64,000 nt of DNA from Daphnia pulex. Its lineage: Eukaryota; Arthropoda; Branchiopoda; Diplostraca; Daphniidae. Shown here one piece after another: positions 50,901-62,100 of this stretch (positions are counted from its first letter, which is position 1; every line of letters starts with the position of its first letter). The stretch spans positions 11,174,001-11,238,000 of the forward strand of contig NC_060019.1 of the NCBI RefSeq assembly GCF_021134715.1. The letters run 5' to 3'. A program made the position numbers and the translations under genes. The notes under the pieces are model-generated. The model made no database searches. It was not told the origin of the DNA and saw nothing but the letters and a program-made list of their open reading frames with translations.

Positions 50901-51783
50901 GGCTATTATTGGCGGAGCTACGACTCGTCAGGAATTCGTATGCGCTCAGTAAGCCTTGACCATCGCCACATGTGCGATGAGTTGCAGGAGGCTTTCTCCG
51001 ACGTTTGCTTGTATTATTCTGCTTTGCTGGAACCCCGCCCGGAAGGGCCAGGAAGCGAGGGCCTGCGGAGCGCTCAGGAAACCACGGTTCAACCGTCGCT
51101 GCTTTAGACCCGCCAGTCAAACGGACTGCATCGATAAATTCAACAGATGAATTCACTCCTTGGGGACAGGGTAGGTTACACGAACTGTCGGGCACGTGAA
51201 TGAGTGGCAAGGATCCCCTAGTTCCACAACCGCACACGAGTTGATTGGTGAAATCCCCACTTGCTGGAACGTGAACCATAAAGTAGATGTAGGTTTCGTT
51301 GATTTGCACACAACTTTCTGCGCAGGCAGACGGTCCTGGCTGATTTAAATCCGTTTGATTCATCGGGAAAATGAGGGCCTTTTGCTGATTTATGGAACGG
51401 TGATTGACGCACTGCAAGTAGCTCAGTTCCGGTAGCGCAACAGTCCATGACCACCACTGAGCTAGACAAGAGAGAACCAGGAAAAGTGTCCTACTCCTTG
51501 CCATGGTCGGCATTGTACTGCCGAATTTGGTATCCGGATGGATGGATTTATATACCGGGTAGTATACAATCCTTTGCTATTCCAGACAACTGTCAGTAAA
51601 CAAAATCACCAACGACGCTATATATAATTTGTTTCTGCCAATGCGATTGATTTCCAAACAAACCATTGAAACACGCGCTCAAATGACTAAAATTGTTTAT
51701 CCTTTTTCTCTATTTTGTATCTCTAGCTGTACGCGGTAGCAGTTTCCCGACTGAAGGTGAACGTTGAATTAGCTGAAGACTAA
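44994..51783 (+). CDS. RICTOR: Rictor, TORC2 scaffold subunit
   Basis: Twenty-one exons: 44994-45030, 45155-45199, 45291-45456, 45520-45651, 45717-45907, 45973-46361, 46431-46740, 46808-47145, 47207-47323, 47402-47584, 47654-47862, 47932-48021, 48093-48309, 48368-48591, 48649-48713, 48770-48909, 48983-49226, 49297-50379, 50452-50557, 50637-50775, 51727-51783. All phases join to 1493 residues (human 1708). Rictor defines mTORC2, which phosphorylates AKT, SGK and PKC. Armadillo/HEAT landmarks: KAVRAAGLRIIRL, ERAQALRL, PYSDFHYRHY, RLPLPEWTDEF, SVRATILLGELLHL, CRDYFLFIGRL, RIYATHHIRVLLRA. A Ser-rich region (about 1060-1310) carries basophilic sites such as SCRRAYTLPL. The C-terminal CIIC pair and the Cys in HDVCLFSDV correspond to recalled zinc-binding positions. 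Intron 6 uses a GC donor (AGG|GCAAGT). The last intron is 951 bases and hosts a minus-strand gene. Confidence 0.95.
50848..51513 (-). CDS. Secreted WSC-like domain protein nested in the last Rictor intron
   Basis: A single uninterrupted minus-strand frame of 221 codons starting MPTMARSRTLFLVLSCLAQ, a clear signal peptide. The next 90 residues have the WSC-type pattern: YLQCVNH near the start, ACAESCVQINETYIYF, then LVCGCGTRG, and a CNLPCPQ end. WSC domains are Cys-rich carbohydrate-binding modules of extracellular or membrane-anchored proteins. The second half is low-confidence sequence with basic SKRRRKPP and a weakly hydrophobic end (SLVALLLMLG). A good TATA box sits 34 bases upstream of the ATG. 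The second Met (51504) is an alternative start. It is antisense to, and wholly inside, Rictor intron 20. A plus-strand frame over 50832-51107 is also open, so the C-terminal half of this model is the least certain part. Confidence 0.65.
   Translation of the reverse strand: MPTMARSRTLFLVLSCLAQWWSWTVALPELSYLQCVNHRSINQQKALIFPMNQTDLNQPGPSACAESCVQINETYIYFMVHVPASGDFTNQLVCGCGTRGSLPLIHVPDSSCNLPCPQGVNSSVEFIDAVRLTGGSKAATVEPWFPERSAGPRFLALPGGVPAKQNNTSKRRRKPPATHRTCGDGQGLLSAYEFLTSRSSANNSQLKSLVALLLMLGRHVV
51547..51554 (-). promoter_or_regulatory. TATA box of the nested WSC-like gene
   Basis: TATATAAA on the minus strand. Initiation 25-30 bases downstream would fall near 51520-51525, leaving a very short 5' UTR before the ATG at 51513. 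Most genes in this window lack such a box. Confidence 0.6.
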
Positions 51784-52614
51784 AACGTCGACTTTTGGTG
51801 ATCCATTTTCCTATTATAACCGTGTCCTCATTACCATCTATCATCTCGATTCCTGCCACGCCTTCTAGTCAACGCCTTGAAATGTTGAGATTCAAGTTTG
51901 TTATGACGGTTGGGTTTTCTCGTCACTGTAACTGATGTGTGTGTGTGTTAATTATACCCGAGTTAATTTCACTACTAATTGAAAATGTAATATCAACCGA
52001 AATCTTGTATTGGATGGCCAGAAAAAAAATGAGGATAGCGTCACGAGTGAAACGTTTTTTTTTTTATGTTTGTGGCTCAGTTGTCGAATTCAATGTATGA
52101 TGTGCAGAATCGGATGGGATGGCAGAGTTGGGTTTCTTTGCCGAGATGGGGATTTTACAGGTGCGAGAAACGGAGGAGGGTATCATCCATCCAGGAATTC
52201 ATCCACGTAAAAAATAGGGGACTAATAAGAGAACTGCACGTAACACTCCATCAAGTTTGGGATGAAAACGGTATAATAAAAAGAGTTAAGGAAAACGTAC
52301 GCACACGAGACGACGGTGAGAAGATGGGATAAAAAATCAGCAGTTGAAGTTGGCGATTTGCGGTAGGTGGTGGTGGGGTTTACAAGTGGGTGGATACTAT
52401 TTAAAAAGTATGGTATGAGATGAGGGGTAAATTGTGTTAAAATAAAAAGAAAAAAATTTAAGAAAGTATGATGCGAAATGGTTTTCTGCAATTTTTTTGA
52501 AGGGACGTGTTCTAGTAATCTCGTCGAATCGTGTTCTATGTCGAACTCAAAAAACGATGAAAATCAAAGAATAACCCCCATTTTAAGATTGTGGGTAGTT
52601 TTGAACACGTCTTT
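51784..52614. other. Rictor 3' flank, convergent with the HMGA-like gene
   Basis: Untranslated and intergenic sequence between two genes that end toward each other. AATAAA signals occur on the plus strand near 52274 and 52443. No further gene seen. Confidence 0.6.
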
Positions 52615-53103
52615 TTATGATGACTCTCCATCATCTCCTGCAGACTCATCTTCAGCAGACTCTTCTTGTTTGCTGGCTTCTGGCTTCTTGGGACGGCCAC
52701 GACCACGACCACCGCCAGGGGACTGAACATAATGTGCAATGTTAGTTACCATTATCGATCAAAGGATTGCAACCAAGCATTTTTTTTACCTTGGACTTGG
52801 CAGCAGATGCTCCTGCGGCTCCACTGGCTTTCTTGCCAGATCCCTTTGGTCGACCACGTCCTCGCTTCACCTGAGATTCGCCGCTTTCGGATGATGGTGC
52901 TGCGGCCGGGGCTGCTACCCTCTTCTCGGCTTTCTTGGGAGCCTCCTAATAATGATTGAAATAATGATTGAAATATTAATTGAATGATTCCAAACAGTCT
53001 TAGTTTTTGATTTCTCTGTAGAAACAATTACTTCTTTGTGCTCGGCATCAATTGCTTTCTTCGCAGGACGTCCGCGTTTCTTGGGGGAAGCAGCATCGGC
53101 CAT
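52615..53103 (-). CDS. HMGA-like chromatin protein with three AT-hooks
   Basis: Three minus-strand exons, 53103-53032, 52945-52790 and 52722-52615, all phase 0, encode 111 residues. Three AT-hooks are spread one per exon: KKRGRPAKK (8-16), KRGRGRPKGSGKK (51-63) and GRGRGRPKKP (81-90). Each has the GRP core that lies in the minor groove of AT-rich DNA. The tail is acidic (EESAEDESAGDDGESS). Size, hook number and acidic tail copy the HMGA layout. Alternatively it is an arthropod D1-like AT-hook protein. Expected role: architectural chromatin factor in the nucleus. A 5' UTR intron runs from a donor at 54087 to an acceptor near 53155. Ala-rich linkers are low complexity. Confidence 0.85.
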
Positions 53104-53154
53104 TTTATTCAAACTGTTGGATTCCTTTACTCTGTTTAAAGATTAAAAAACCTG

Positions 53155-54200
53155 AAAAAAGTCACGGAAATTAGTAACGGACAAGATTAGCCGATAGCAT
53201 TTCAAATAGTCTAAGGGCGGGAAAAAGCCAAACTCGCCACCCGCCATCACTGGACGACCTCCCCTACAACACACGCGAACTCCCAACACTACTTCCCCAC
53301 CTCCCTTATTTCCTGTTTGTTAAAATAAAAATACAACCCAAAAATCTATCAAACCACAAAAATACTGTTAAAATTCCAAAAATAAATACAATAATAAACA
53401 AAAAATTATGTACAAATTGTGGATTTTTGGAGAAACGAAAACTTTTTTTTCTTTTTTAATGGCCGGCGGGACGTAGAGAGATGCCCATCCACATACAAGC
53501 GTCAGGGAAGAGTGGGAGCAATGGTGGCTGCTGCGATCAATTTACTAGTCAAACTGTCGAGCTTCCCAACGCTTGAAAAATCAATGGCCGACACAGAACG
53601 GGGGTAGAATATGCAGCCAATGTTTTGACAATTTTTCCTAAAATTATTGGGCCTAAAAATAATTTTCCCAAGATTTTTTTCGTACCCTACTTCGGTGGAG
53701 ATATTCGACGAATAATAAAATATTTTTTTGAGAACGCGTTGGGCCGGGAATATTCAGACGCCACCGTACTCGGGGTATAGACACACACCACACACAGAGA
53801 TACACTGCGTCAAACCCAAACGGAGGGAAAACGGGTAGTAAACTTGTTCATGGCGGGCCCCCGCGTGCCCAAGCTAAAAGGGAAAGCACAGCCGAGCCAG
53901 TTGTTTGTGGGATGAGACTTTTCAGAAAAATTCGTTTACTCACTTTGCCTGCCTTCTAATCGACAAGAAAAATTGCACAAAAATCCCCACAACCTTAATC
54001 TAGTTAACATAAAATGTGGAGGATTTAGAAAAAATGCCAACTAATTTTACTCGAATTTTGGGAGACTAACAAAATAATTCTTCTTACCTTGGCAGTCGGC
54101 GCGTCTCTCGTCGAGTTCACAAACGGATACTTGGGGATAAAAAGCAACGAAGGCAACTGCGCCGCCGCAGAGAGTTACTACCCAAGCCGTCTAGGTGGCT
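53155..54200 (-). other. 5' UTR intron and first exon of the HMGA-like gene
   Basis: On the minus strand, GCCAAG|GTAAGAAG (donor at 54087) and TTTTTTCAG|GTTTT (about 53155) bound a 0.93 kb intron. The untranslated exon continues upstream of 54088 for an undetermined distance. No coding sequence seen within. Confidence 0.55.
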
Positions 54201-54748
54201 CTGTAGTCGGACAGTTTTCTATTGGCTCGAATGGAATCTTCCCTTTTTTTTCTTTTATGAGCGGGCGGGAAATTACATCTGCGAGTGTGTACGGGTCTCC
54301 TCTCCCTCTACTGGTGTATGTGAACAAAGCTTTTTTTTCTTTCCCTTGGCGAAGCATAGAAAGAAGGGAGGGGGGTGAAACATCGAATTGAGAAGAAAAC
54401 ATAATTTACTTTACACACCCATGACAGCAGCTGGGGAAAACGCCGCTCGACCAATGTGTGGCATTTTTATGTACCTTCTTTTTCTTTCTCTAACTTTTTC
54501 GTTGTGTACATTACGCATAGGTCCCACCTTCTTTAAAAAAATAACTTCCAACGGTTCCTGCATTTTCACTGATTCAAATTCAAAATGACACCCCGGGCGA
54601 AAATGGTTAAAGGAACCCTTCCCCCCTATCAAAAATCTCAACAAGGCATAGGAGATTTTTTTGTTTTCCTAATCAGAAAATTCTTTGGTATTATTTTAAA
54701 GGCGTTTATTTTAGCATCACAAATATTTTACATGAGTTTTTTTGTTCA
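54201..54748. other. Intergenic region
   Basis: Spacer between the HMGA-like promoter and the 3' end of SNRNP25. No exon or RNA gene seen. Confidence 0.5.
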
Positions 54749-55447
54749 TTACTTTTCTTTAAGTCTTTTGATGAAAGAAACACCATCGCCGTTACTTAGA
54801 GCACAGTCTTTTATCGTGGCCATATCGTCTTTCAACTTGGCTCCATGTGCATAAAGCCAGTAGGTTTTCCAAACATATTTCCAGTTAATTCTTCGTTGGC
54901 GTTGATTAGCGTCTCGACTCACACTCAACTCGGTAGCTCGTTCAACAGCTCGTTTCAGTTGGCCAACGGTAGCATTTTGGCGAATGATGACAGGCAATGA
55001 AGTTCCGTCCTCCCGATGAATTTCTACGTGAATAGCCTGCCCATGTTCCAATGCAATCAAAGATTGAACCTCATCTAATGTGACGGCAGATGGAAGATCA
55101 TTCAAAATTGGGTCGGTGGCTAACAGCGAGTCGAGAGCGTTTCTTACGAGGTCCACGACCTCTTGATGAGAACAACCAGCGTCAAGTTCAGTCAAATCAG
55201 GAAGGCTGGTCTTTTCATTAGGACGCTGTGGAGATTCTTCAGAACTAGACGACGATCGTCTACTCCTCTTGCGATGCTTTTTTTTCGATTTCTTGGATTT
55301 ACTCTTAGATCGACGATGTTTCTTATCCTTTTTCTTACGTTTTGAACAACGGGATGTAGACTCGTCGACTTCCATGTTTTTAACTTCGAAAGTGTTCTGC
55401 TTCGAAATACTGCCAGATTCTGCTATCACTGGATAGATGGCGCGCAT
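54749..55447 (-). CDS. SNRNP25: U11/U12 snRNP 25 kDa protein (minor spliceosome)
   Basis: An intronless minus-strand frame of 232 codons from the ATG at 55447. A second in-frame Met at 55375 (MEVDESTSR) has a better start context and may be the true one, giving 208 residues. The C-terminal half is the ubiquitin-like SNRNP25 domain: ATDPILNDLPSAVTLDEVQ, SLIALEHGQAIHVEIHREDG, RRINWKYVWKTYWLYAHGAK and DGVSFIKRLKEK. It binds the U11 snRNP with the 35K and 59K proteins and takes part in recognising U12-type introns in the nucleus. Ahead of it is a Lys/Arg/Ser-rich block (KKKHRKRSRRSSSSSEES) that I do not recall in the vertebrate protein and that resembles RS or nuclear-localisation segments. The gene is head-to-head with PPWD1. 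Confidence 0.92.
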   Translation of the reverse strand: MRAIYPVIAESGSISKQNTFEVKNMEVDESTSRCSKRKKKDKKHRRSKSKSKKSKKKHRKRSRRSSSSSEESPQRPNEKTSLPDLTELDAGCSHQEVVDLVRNALDSLLATDPILNDLPSAVTLDEVQSLIALEHGQAIHVEIHREDGTSLPVIIRQNATVGQLKRAVERATELSVSRDANQRQRRINWKYVWKTYWLYAHGAKLKDDMATIKDCALSNGDGVSFIKRLKEK

Positions 55448-55497
55448 AGCGGCATTCGTCTGTCAAATGTTTTCGAACCGGCAAAAGTTTGAGAAAA
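55448..55497. promoter_or_regulatory. Minimal bidirectional promoter, SNRNP25 and PPWD1
   Basis: Only 50 bases separate the two divergent start codons. Either the transcripts have almost no 5' UTR, or initiation overlaps the opposite gene's first exon. The second is likely if SNRNP25 starts at 55375. AGATGGCGCGC lies just inside the SNRNP25 frame at 55435-55445. Confidence 0.6.
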
Positions 55498-58099
55498 ATG
55501 GCGGAATCAACAAGCACTAAGCGCCAACATGAGGAAAATAATTCTGAATCCGATGATGAATTCGTGGGACCTTTACCTTCTGAAGCTGTCCAAACAAAAG
55601 CCAAGAAAAAGAAAGGTTTGTTTTTCGGTTGAAAATTAATTACGAGGTTTTGAGAGTTATTTCTAACATTTGACTTATTTGTGCTTAGTTTTGGAGTTTG
55701 AAGATCTTTATTTAGACAATCTCCCAAATGTGGAAATGTATGAGCGGAGCTTCATGCATCGAGATGTTGTCACTCATTTGGTCACCACAAAGTAAATCTA
55801 TAAATTTGAATGTCATCACTGTGAATCATCTAAACGTGTTTTGCTCTACAGGACAAATTTTATCATCACATGTAGTATTGATGGCCATATAAAATTTTGG
55901 AAAAAACAAGAACTAGGAATCGAGTTTGTTAAACATTTCCGAGGCCACTTGGGTAACATTCAAGATGTTGGAATCAACTCGTCAGGAACACTGTTGTGCA
56001 CAATATCAAATGATAAATCTTTGAAGGTTTTTGATGTTGTCAATTTTGGTTTGTGAATTGTTATTACTATCGTTTTGTGCTCCATAAATTGATTTAATTA
56101 TTTTTTAATTACTTTAGATATGATAAATATGATGAAGTTATCTTACATTCCTGGATGTTGTGAATGGGTTCATTCACCTGGAGACCCAGTATCTGTTCTG
56201 GCAGTGTAAGAAATTTGTTTCTGTTGTACATTGTGTTTTTTGTGTTGTTTGATTCAACCGTTTAATTTTACGTTTCAGTTCTGACTCTGAGAATGGCATT
56301 ATTAATCTTTATGATGGACATGGAATAAATAAGCCTATCCACCAAATTGAAAAATTGCACACCAAGCCAGTGACATTAATCAAAGTAAGTCCTTGATAGT
56401 AAAAAATTTGAAATAGCTATTTCATTATTACTTTTTTGCTCAGTATAATGCCGTGTATGAAGCTGTTGTATCCGTCGATAAACAAGGAATTCTGAACTAC
56501 TGGACAGGCGAAAAAAGTGATTACGCTTTCCCAAAGAATGTTGATTTTGACTCAAAACTCGACACTGATCTCTTTGAATTTGTCAAGCAAAAAACTTATC
56601 CCCTAAGTCTGTGTTTTTCCCCGAATGGTGAGCTCTTCGCTACCTACGGAGCAGATCGAAAGGTAATAGGAATCGTATGTAATTAGTATTCAATATAATA
56701 ACAAATTTATATTTTGTGTTGGAAAGGTCCGAATTTTCAAGTTTGCTACGGGTAAGCTGTCCCGAGTCATCGATGAATCGATACAGCATTACACAGAGCT
56801 TCAGCAAAAGAAGGCATTGCCAAACATGGAGTTCAATCGGCGTGTAGCCATGGAAAAGGAAGTTGAAAAGACTGATTGTCTTCATTTTACACGCTTGACT
56901 TTTGACGAGAGTGGTCACTTTCTTTTGGTACCAACGATGATTGGAATTAAGGTTATTAACTTGGTTACCAACAGACTAGCCCGTTTAATAGGCAAACCGG
57001 AAAACATGCGTTTTCTTCAGTTGTCTCTGATACAGGTAACTAACCTTCTTCCGTTTAGAGAAATCTGCTACCTTACGTGGATCCTTTATTAATAGGGAAA
57101 AGCAAGGCACAATCCAGCAGCCGTAACGCTTGAAATGGAAGCTTCAGAAAATCCAACCTTGGAGTCTATCGAACCGGACTCGACACTGTTTGTAACAGCT
57201 TTTAAAAAAAATCGCTTTTTCTTATTCACAAGGTAATTTGTTTTTATATTTTATTGTTATCACTACTAACACATTTGGTGACTTTCTATTTTAGGAGAGA
57301 TCCGGATGATAGTAAAGCACCTGGTACAGAGCGTGATATTTTCAATGAGAAACCTTCTAAAGAAGATATGATTGCAGCTACAGACGCCATCGGTCAGTCA
57401 TAAAATCAAACCAATTTTTACGTCTAGATCACTCTTTTATTTATACATCTTCCTTAATTTACCTTCTTCATCCGCCACGTAGGAACTCAACGCATTTACG
57501 ACACCGCCGTACTTCATACCACTGTTGGAGACGTTCACATCCAGCTATTTGGCAAAGAATGTCCTAAAACCGTTGAAAATTTCTGTGTTCATAGCAAAAA
57601 CGGGTACTTTAACAACCACATTTTCCATCGTTGCATCAAAGGTTTCATGATCCAAACCGGCGATCCATTGGGTAAAGAACTGCTTTGTTGTAAAATACTA
57701 TTGGAAAAATTTACTAATTCATTTGATGACTTGAAGGAACCGGTACGGGCGGTGAGAGCATATGGGGTGGTGAGTTTGGTGATGAATTCCACCCTTCTCT
57801 ACGCCATGATCGTCCTTACACAGTGAGTATGGCCAATGCCGGTCCAGGGACAAATGGAAGCCAGTTCTTTATTACGGTTGCTCCAGCGGTAAGTTCATAA
57901 AACATTGCTTCTTAATGCGATACATTTATTGATGTAACTTTTCTTTTTGTTTCAGCCGTGGCTTGATAACAAACATACCGTATTTGGGCGAGTTGTAAAA
58001 GGGATGGAAGTGGTTCAAGAGATCAGTTCTACCAAGACAAATCCTAAAACTGATAAGCCATACAATGACATCTCTATCATAAGTGTCACTGTTAAATAA
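55498..58099 (+). CDS. PPWD1: Peptidylprolyl isomerase and WD-repeat protein 1
   Basis: Twelve exons (55498-55615, 55689-55791, 55852-56048, 56118-56205, 56279-56384, 56444-56662, 56727-57035, 57096-57232, 57295-57392, 57483-57671, 57737-57888, 57956-58099) join to 619 residues; human PPWD1 has 646. An acidic and Lys-rich start ([13 protein letters not shown]) precedes [16 protein letters not shown] and a WD-repeat propeller (about 60-400; [28 protein letters not shown]). The C-terminal cyclophilin domain (about 458-619) keeps the catalytic Arg in [15 protein letters not shown], the [11 protein letters not shown] loop and the Trp in [12 protein letters not shown], so it should be active and cyclosporin-binding. 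PPWD1 is a nuclear spliceosome-associated prolyl isomerase. It shares a promoter with the splicing gene SNRNP25. Confidence 0.95.
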
Positions 58100-59073
58100 G
58101 AAACTCAAGTACAAAGGAAATTATGTTTCCACTTAGCAAGTGCTATCCGTATACTGTATTGATGTCATCATCTTTATTTCCCGAAGTTGGCAATTCCTCT
58201 GGCTAAAAGTTGAATAACCATCCCCTATAGGATTAAATATTTTCATGATACTTGGACAGATCAGTGTTTGCCTTGAGATATTTTTCACCTAAACAAAAAA
58301 TGAAAGGAATACTTTCATACGTAAATGCAATTGAATTATGTGTACCATCTGAACATCATGCAAGGCGATAAACATTTTTTTCGCAAAATGTTTGTTAGAT
58401 GGTACAATCTTCCATTTAAACTGAAAATAATAAAGAATCTTCATTTCTCAGTTCACTGATGGTATCTTCATGTTTCAAGCGGAGTAACAGCAATTAGAGA
58501 ATCTACTTTGTCCTTGCAAGTACCATTTCCGGCCCTAGGTCCTCCTAAGAGAGAAACGCGCGCGAAGGAAGGGATTTTGCTTGATAGCTATGTAAGGTAT
58601 TTTTCTCTATGTGTGTAATAATTTATTTAAACTTTCCCCTATAAGATTTACGCTTTTTCTTTAGGTTTAGAGTCGCGTAAATCATACCGCCGATTTTGAA
58701 AAGGTGTAGACTACTGAATGAACACGGTAGAGGGCCCTACGATTTACAAATTTGCTCATGTAGTGGTTCGTTACAACCGGTTACAACTAACAATTCTCAA
58801 CATATCGGAGTAAGTGCTTATTATTATCCCCGACACCCAGAGCAGCCCCAAGTTAATTCACAAATTGACGTCGATTAATTTTTTAAATTAATTTACACTT
58901 TGCTAATCAAAATGTGCGAAAAAAAATGTTTCACTGAAGCAGTCAACCGATAATCCTTTACTAGTCCAGCATTGAAATATGTTTTGACATGAATCCATTT
59001 TAAAATCTTTAATCAATCCTGGTTTTCCGTAGCTAATTGAACCTCTAACCCCTTTTAACTTCTTAGTTCTTCG

Positions 59074-59081
59074 TGACGTCA
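59074..59081. promoter_or_regulatory. CRE-type palindrome TGACGTCA
   Basis: A perfect CREB/ATF site about 20 bases upstream of a possible first coding exon. Confidence 0.4.
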
Positions 59082-59100
59082 CCGTCGTTTCTTCAGATTT

Positions 59101-59113
59101 ATGTCCGACTTTG
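59101..59113 (+). CDS. Possible first coding exon (Met-Ser-Asp-Phe)
   Basis: ATG TCC GAC TTT G followed immediately by GTAAGT, with a CRE just upstream. It could be the start exon of a gene continuing to the right, possibly beyond the window. No second exon was identified. Confidence 0.2.
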
Positions 59114-62100
59114 GTAAGTTGTGTCTTGGGGCATGATTTGGCGTGTATATAACGTTAGCACTTTGAAAATAGTCAGAGCATTCAGACGCTCGTCTAGAGC
59201 CATTTCGAGTCTGTCTATATGTTTTTGCAGTTTTGTGGCGCAGCCTTAAAAGCTACTTTTTTGTGATTCTTCGAGGCCAACTGGGTGTTACTTAAAAAAC
59301 GACTTCTGCCCTTTGCAGTCGACTTGCAAGTACGTCAGCCGCCGACGATTCGAGTTCCTTTTAAGGCTAGAATACACTGCAAACGCCATACATGGACCTG
59401 GGGGCCTTACAAATGCTGGCTTACTCACTTTTCCAGAAACGAGTGAAATAGTAACACCCGCACCATATTTCTTGCTAAATTTACGTATTGAGCAATGTTT
59501 TTTTCAATATTTATTAATTTTTTCTTTCATTTTTAATTTTGATTTAATAATTTTTGTTCTCAATTCAGGAACATCCTTTCCGTCTTCTGTGTCAGCTGTG
59601 AGGTGCGAGAAAATTCATCATTTTGGTAATTTTGTTATTGTTTGAAATTTAATTCAAAAGATTATTTATGCTTTTCTCTATAATATTTAGGTGCGAATTG
59701 AAAAAAGATGCATGCATCCAGTAGAATTTCTACATATCGATATTTATGTAGATGCCCATTCGCCGTAGAGGGCAGGGCCTCTATGCTTGAGCTTGAGCCC
59801 GCTAGAGTAACGCCGTTTGTACTCGTTTGGTTCTCCGGTACCGACTGAGAGCAGACCACTCTAGAGTTGCAATCTGAACGGTTTTATCGAAAATAGGTGT
59901 TTTTTTTCCCCGAAAAACTAGGCTATTCTTTCTCTTCTCGTAATAGGTTTTTGTAAATTGCTGGACATTTTAGGCCGAAGAAATTCTTGTTGATACGACC
60001 CGTGAACGACGACTTGTGAATTGTGTAGCACGACTTCACCGTCATCCCTTTTTTAAAAAAGTTGGCAGATCTATAGGTGAAATAGGAACTTGGATCGTTT
60101 CCTTTGCAAATTCTCATCAAGAGCTGCCTGGATATTTTACCATTTGTGGTATTGACTACAGCGTTTTAGTTTACAAAGATAGTTAAAGGCTCGAGTGTAT
60201 ATCTCGATTCAGCTACCTTTCCCCAACCATTGATGCGCATCGTCGCTCATTGTTGTTTGTAGTAGATAGTTTGGCCGTCTCATTGGCGACAAAAATGAGA
60301 AAGATCTACCGTATTTTTCAACCGCAATCATCCCAAAAACAAAGCAGGAGTACTGTTATGTGTTTGAAGTGGAGCGGCACATCTTGAGTAGCGGCTACAC
60401 CCGATTCCGTCCTGGCTGACAGCTGATGGGTTGTTTTAATTTTCGTCCGTCATTTCAGCTTTTTTGTTTCACATTTGTTTTTTTTAAGGCGCTTCTTGAT
60501 GAGACGTAAAATAGGAAACACGGAAGAAGCAGCTGATCTGGGGCGAATAGAGAAGCGCTCTCCAGGTGTTAAACTCACTTACATCAAGGAATATATAAGT
60601 AGTAGCCAAAGGGAGCCGCAACGCATTGAAAGACACGCCCTACATCAGACTACACAAGGAGAATGCTTTGCGCTTTTGTAGACAAAACAGATTGACAATG
60701 TATGATTAAGAAAATGATTTCACAAAGCTGAAAAATGGAAACGTCTCGTCAGTGGTATAATTTACTAGTTGACCTGTTCACCTAAGAGAATGAATGAGTG
60801 GTAGAATATAAGAGGACGGTAATTAGAGGGAGTGAAGGAGGGAGAAGGAGAGTGTAATGTTTCACTATATTTAACTGATCAGCTTATTTAATTGCAAGCA
60901 TTCAGACTGCTACTGATTGAAAACGAAAAAGTCAGTTAGGTTCGTAACTTTCAAGGATGTTTTCTGAAGTATGAAGTCCAATAAATTAATTAGCAATCCA
61001 AACGAAATTTAGCTTATAAAAGCTATTCAAATTTTTTAATCGATTTGTTTTTGGTTAACTATTGGTATTTTAAATCGATAATAGCGCGCGGAAAATAGGA
61101 ACCGTTCAAGATAGCTTCCTACGGTGGTGACGAATACCAGTCATTTGAGCAATTGGTTTTTTTTTTAATTTCTCGTTACGTAACAAGTGAAAGATCTCGT
61201 GAGCAATTACCCTCTTCTTAATTATTTTTCTTATCTATTTTTGAATAGCTTGTGTGATACAACACGGCATCTAGCGAATTAAATGAAAACTAAACATTTT
61301 GCCTTGAGGCAAAGCGAAGAAAAAAAGGTGGTTACAAAACAAAATGTAAAGTTTTGTGAAAGCGGTAAAAAGATCGGTTTTAATTTGGTTTTAATTTGTC
61401 GAATTGTCCGTTTCCTTTGCTACAACTAACAGAGACTAACACATTTCTATAACTGATTTCCGATTCCTGAGGAGAAGACTTGCACATTTTAATAGTTAAA
61501 ATTGTTTCCTTAAATTCGATTTGGGGGTTTGCTCGCTTATAAATTCAGCGTTGGTGTCCAATGTCCGCCGACACACACACACAAATATTTTATACGAAAC
61601 AAATTATGTCTAGCACAGATGTTGATTCCTGGAACTTTGTCCTATTTTGAATACAATTTATTATTCCGTTTGAATAAAAGATTGTTGAAAGTCATTTTGT
61701 TTTTAAAGTTACAGTTACTTACGGAATACAGCTGTTATAGCCAGACTGGATAACTCGTATCCATTACATTCTGCGATACAAGTATGATATCTAAATTACG
61801 ATTCTTACCATTAATTTGAACGATTCTTTTTCTGTTTGGATATTTTAGAAAGAAGAAATAATCGCCGATTGTTGGCCGCGTTCAGAAATGCACAAGTGTT
61901 TTTGTTTTTTTAAATACGACATACAGTGTTGGCGACAGAAGCCCCCCCCCATACCTGTACGATTATTTAACCTAACGAAACTATCTTGAATCCAGCAGAC
62001 GAGATGTTTTATTCATCTAAAATGTAGAAAGACATCTATGTTTCCTTACATAGGTATGAGCCGGTAGTGCAGCTATTTTAAATAAACGATAAAATCAGTT

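Noticed and set aside
50832-51107. Plus-strand frame inside the last Rictor intron as an alternative Rictor exon
   Set aside because: It looks fairly protein-like, but no donor/acceptor pair joins it in frame to exon 20. The exon at 51727-51783 joins cleanly and matches the Rictor C-terminus.
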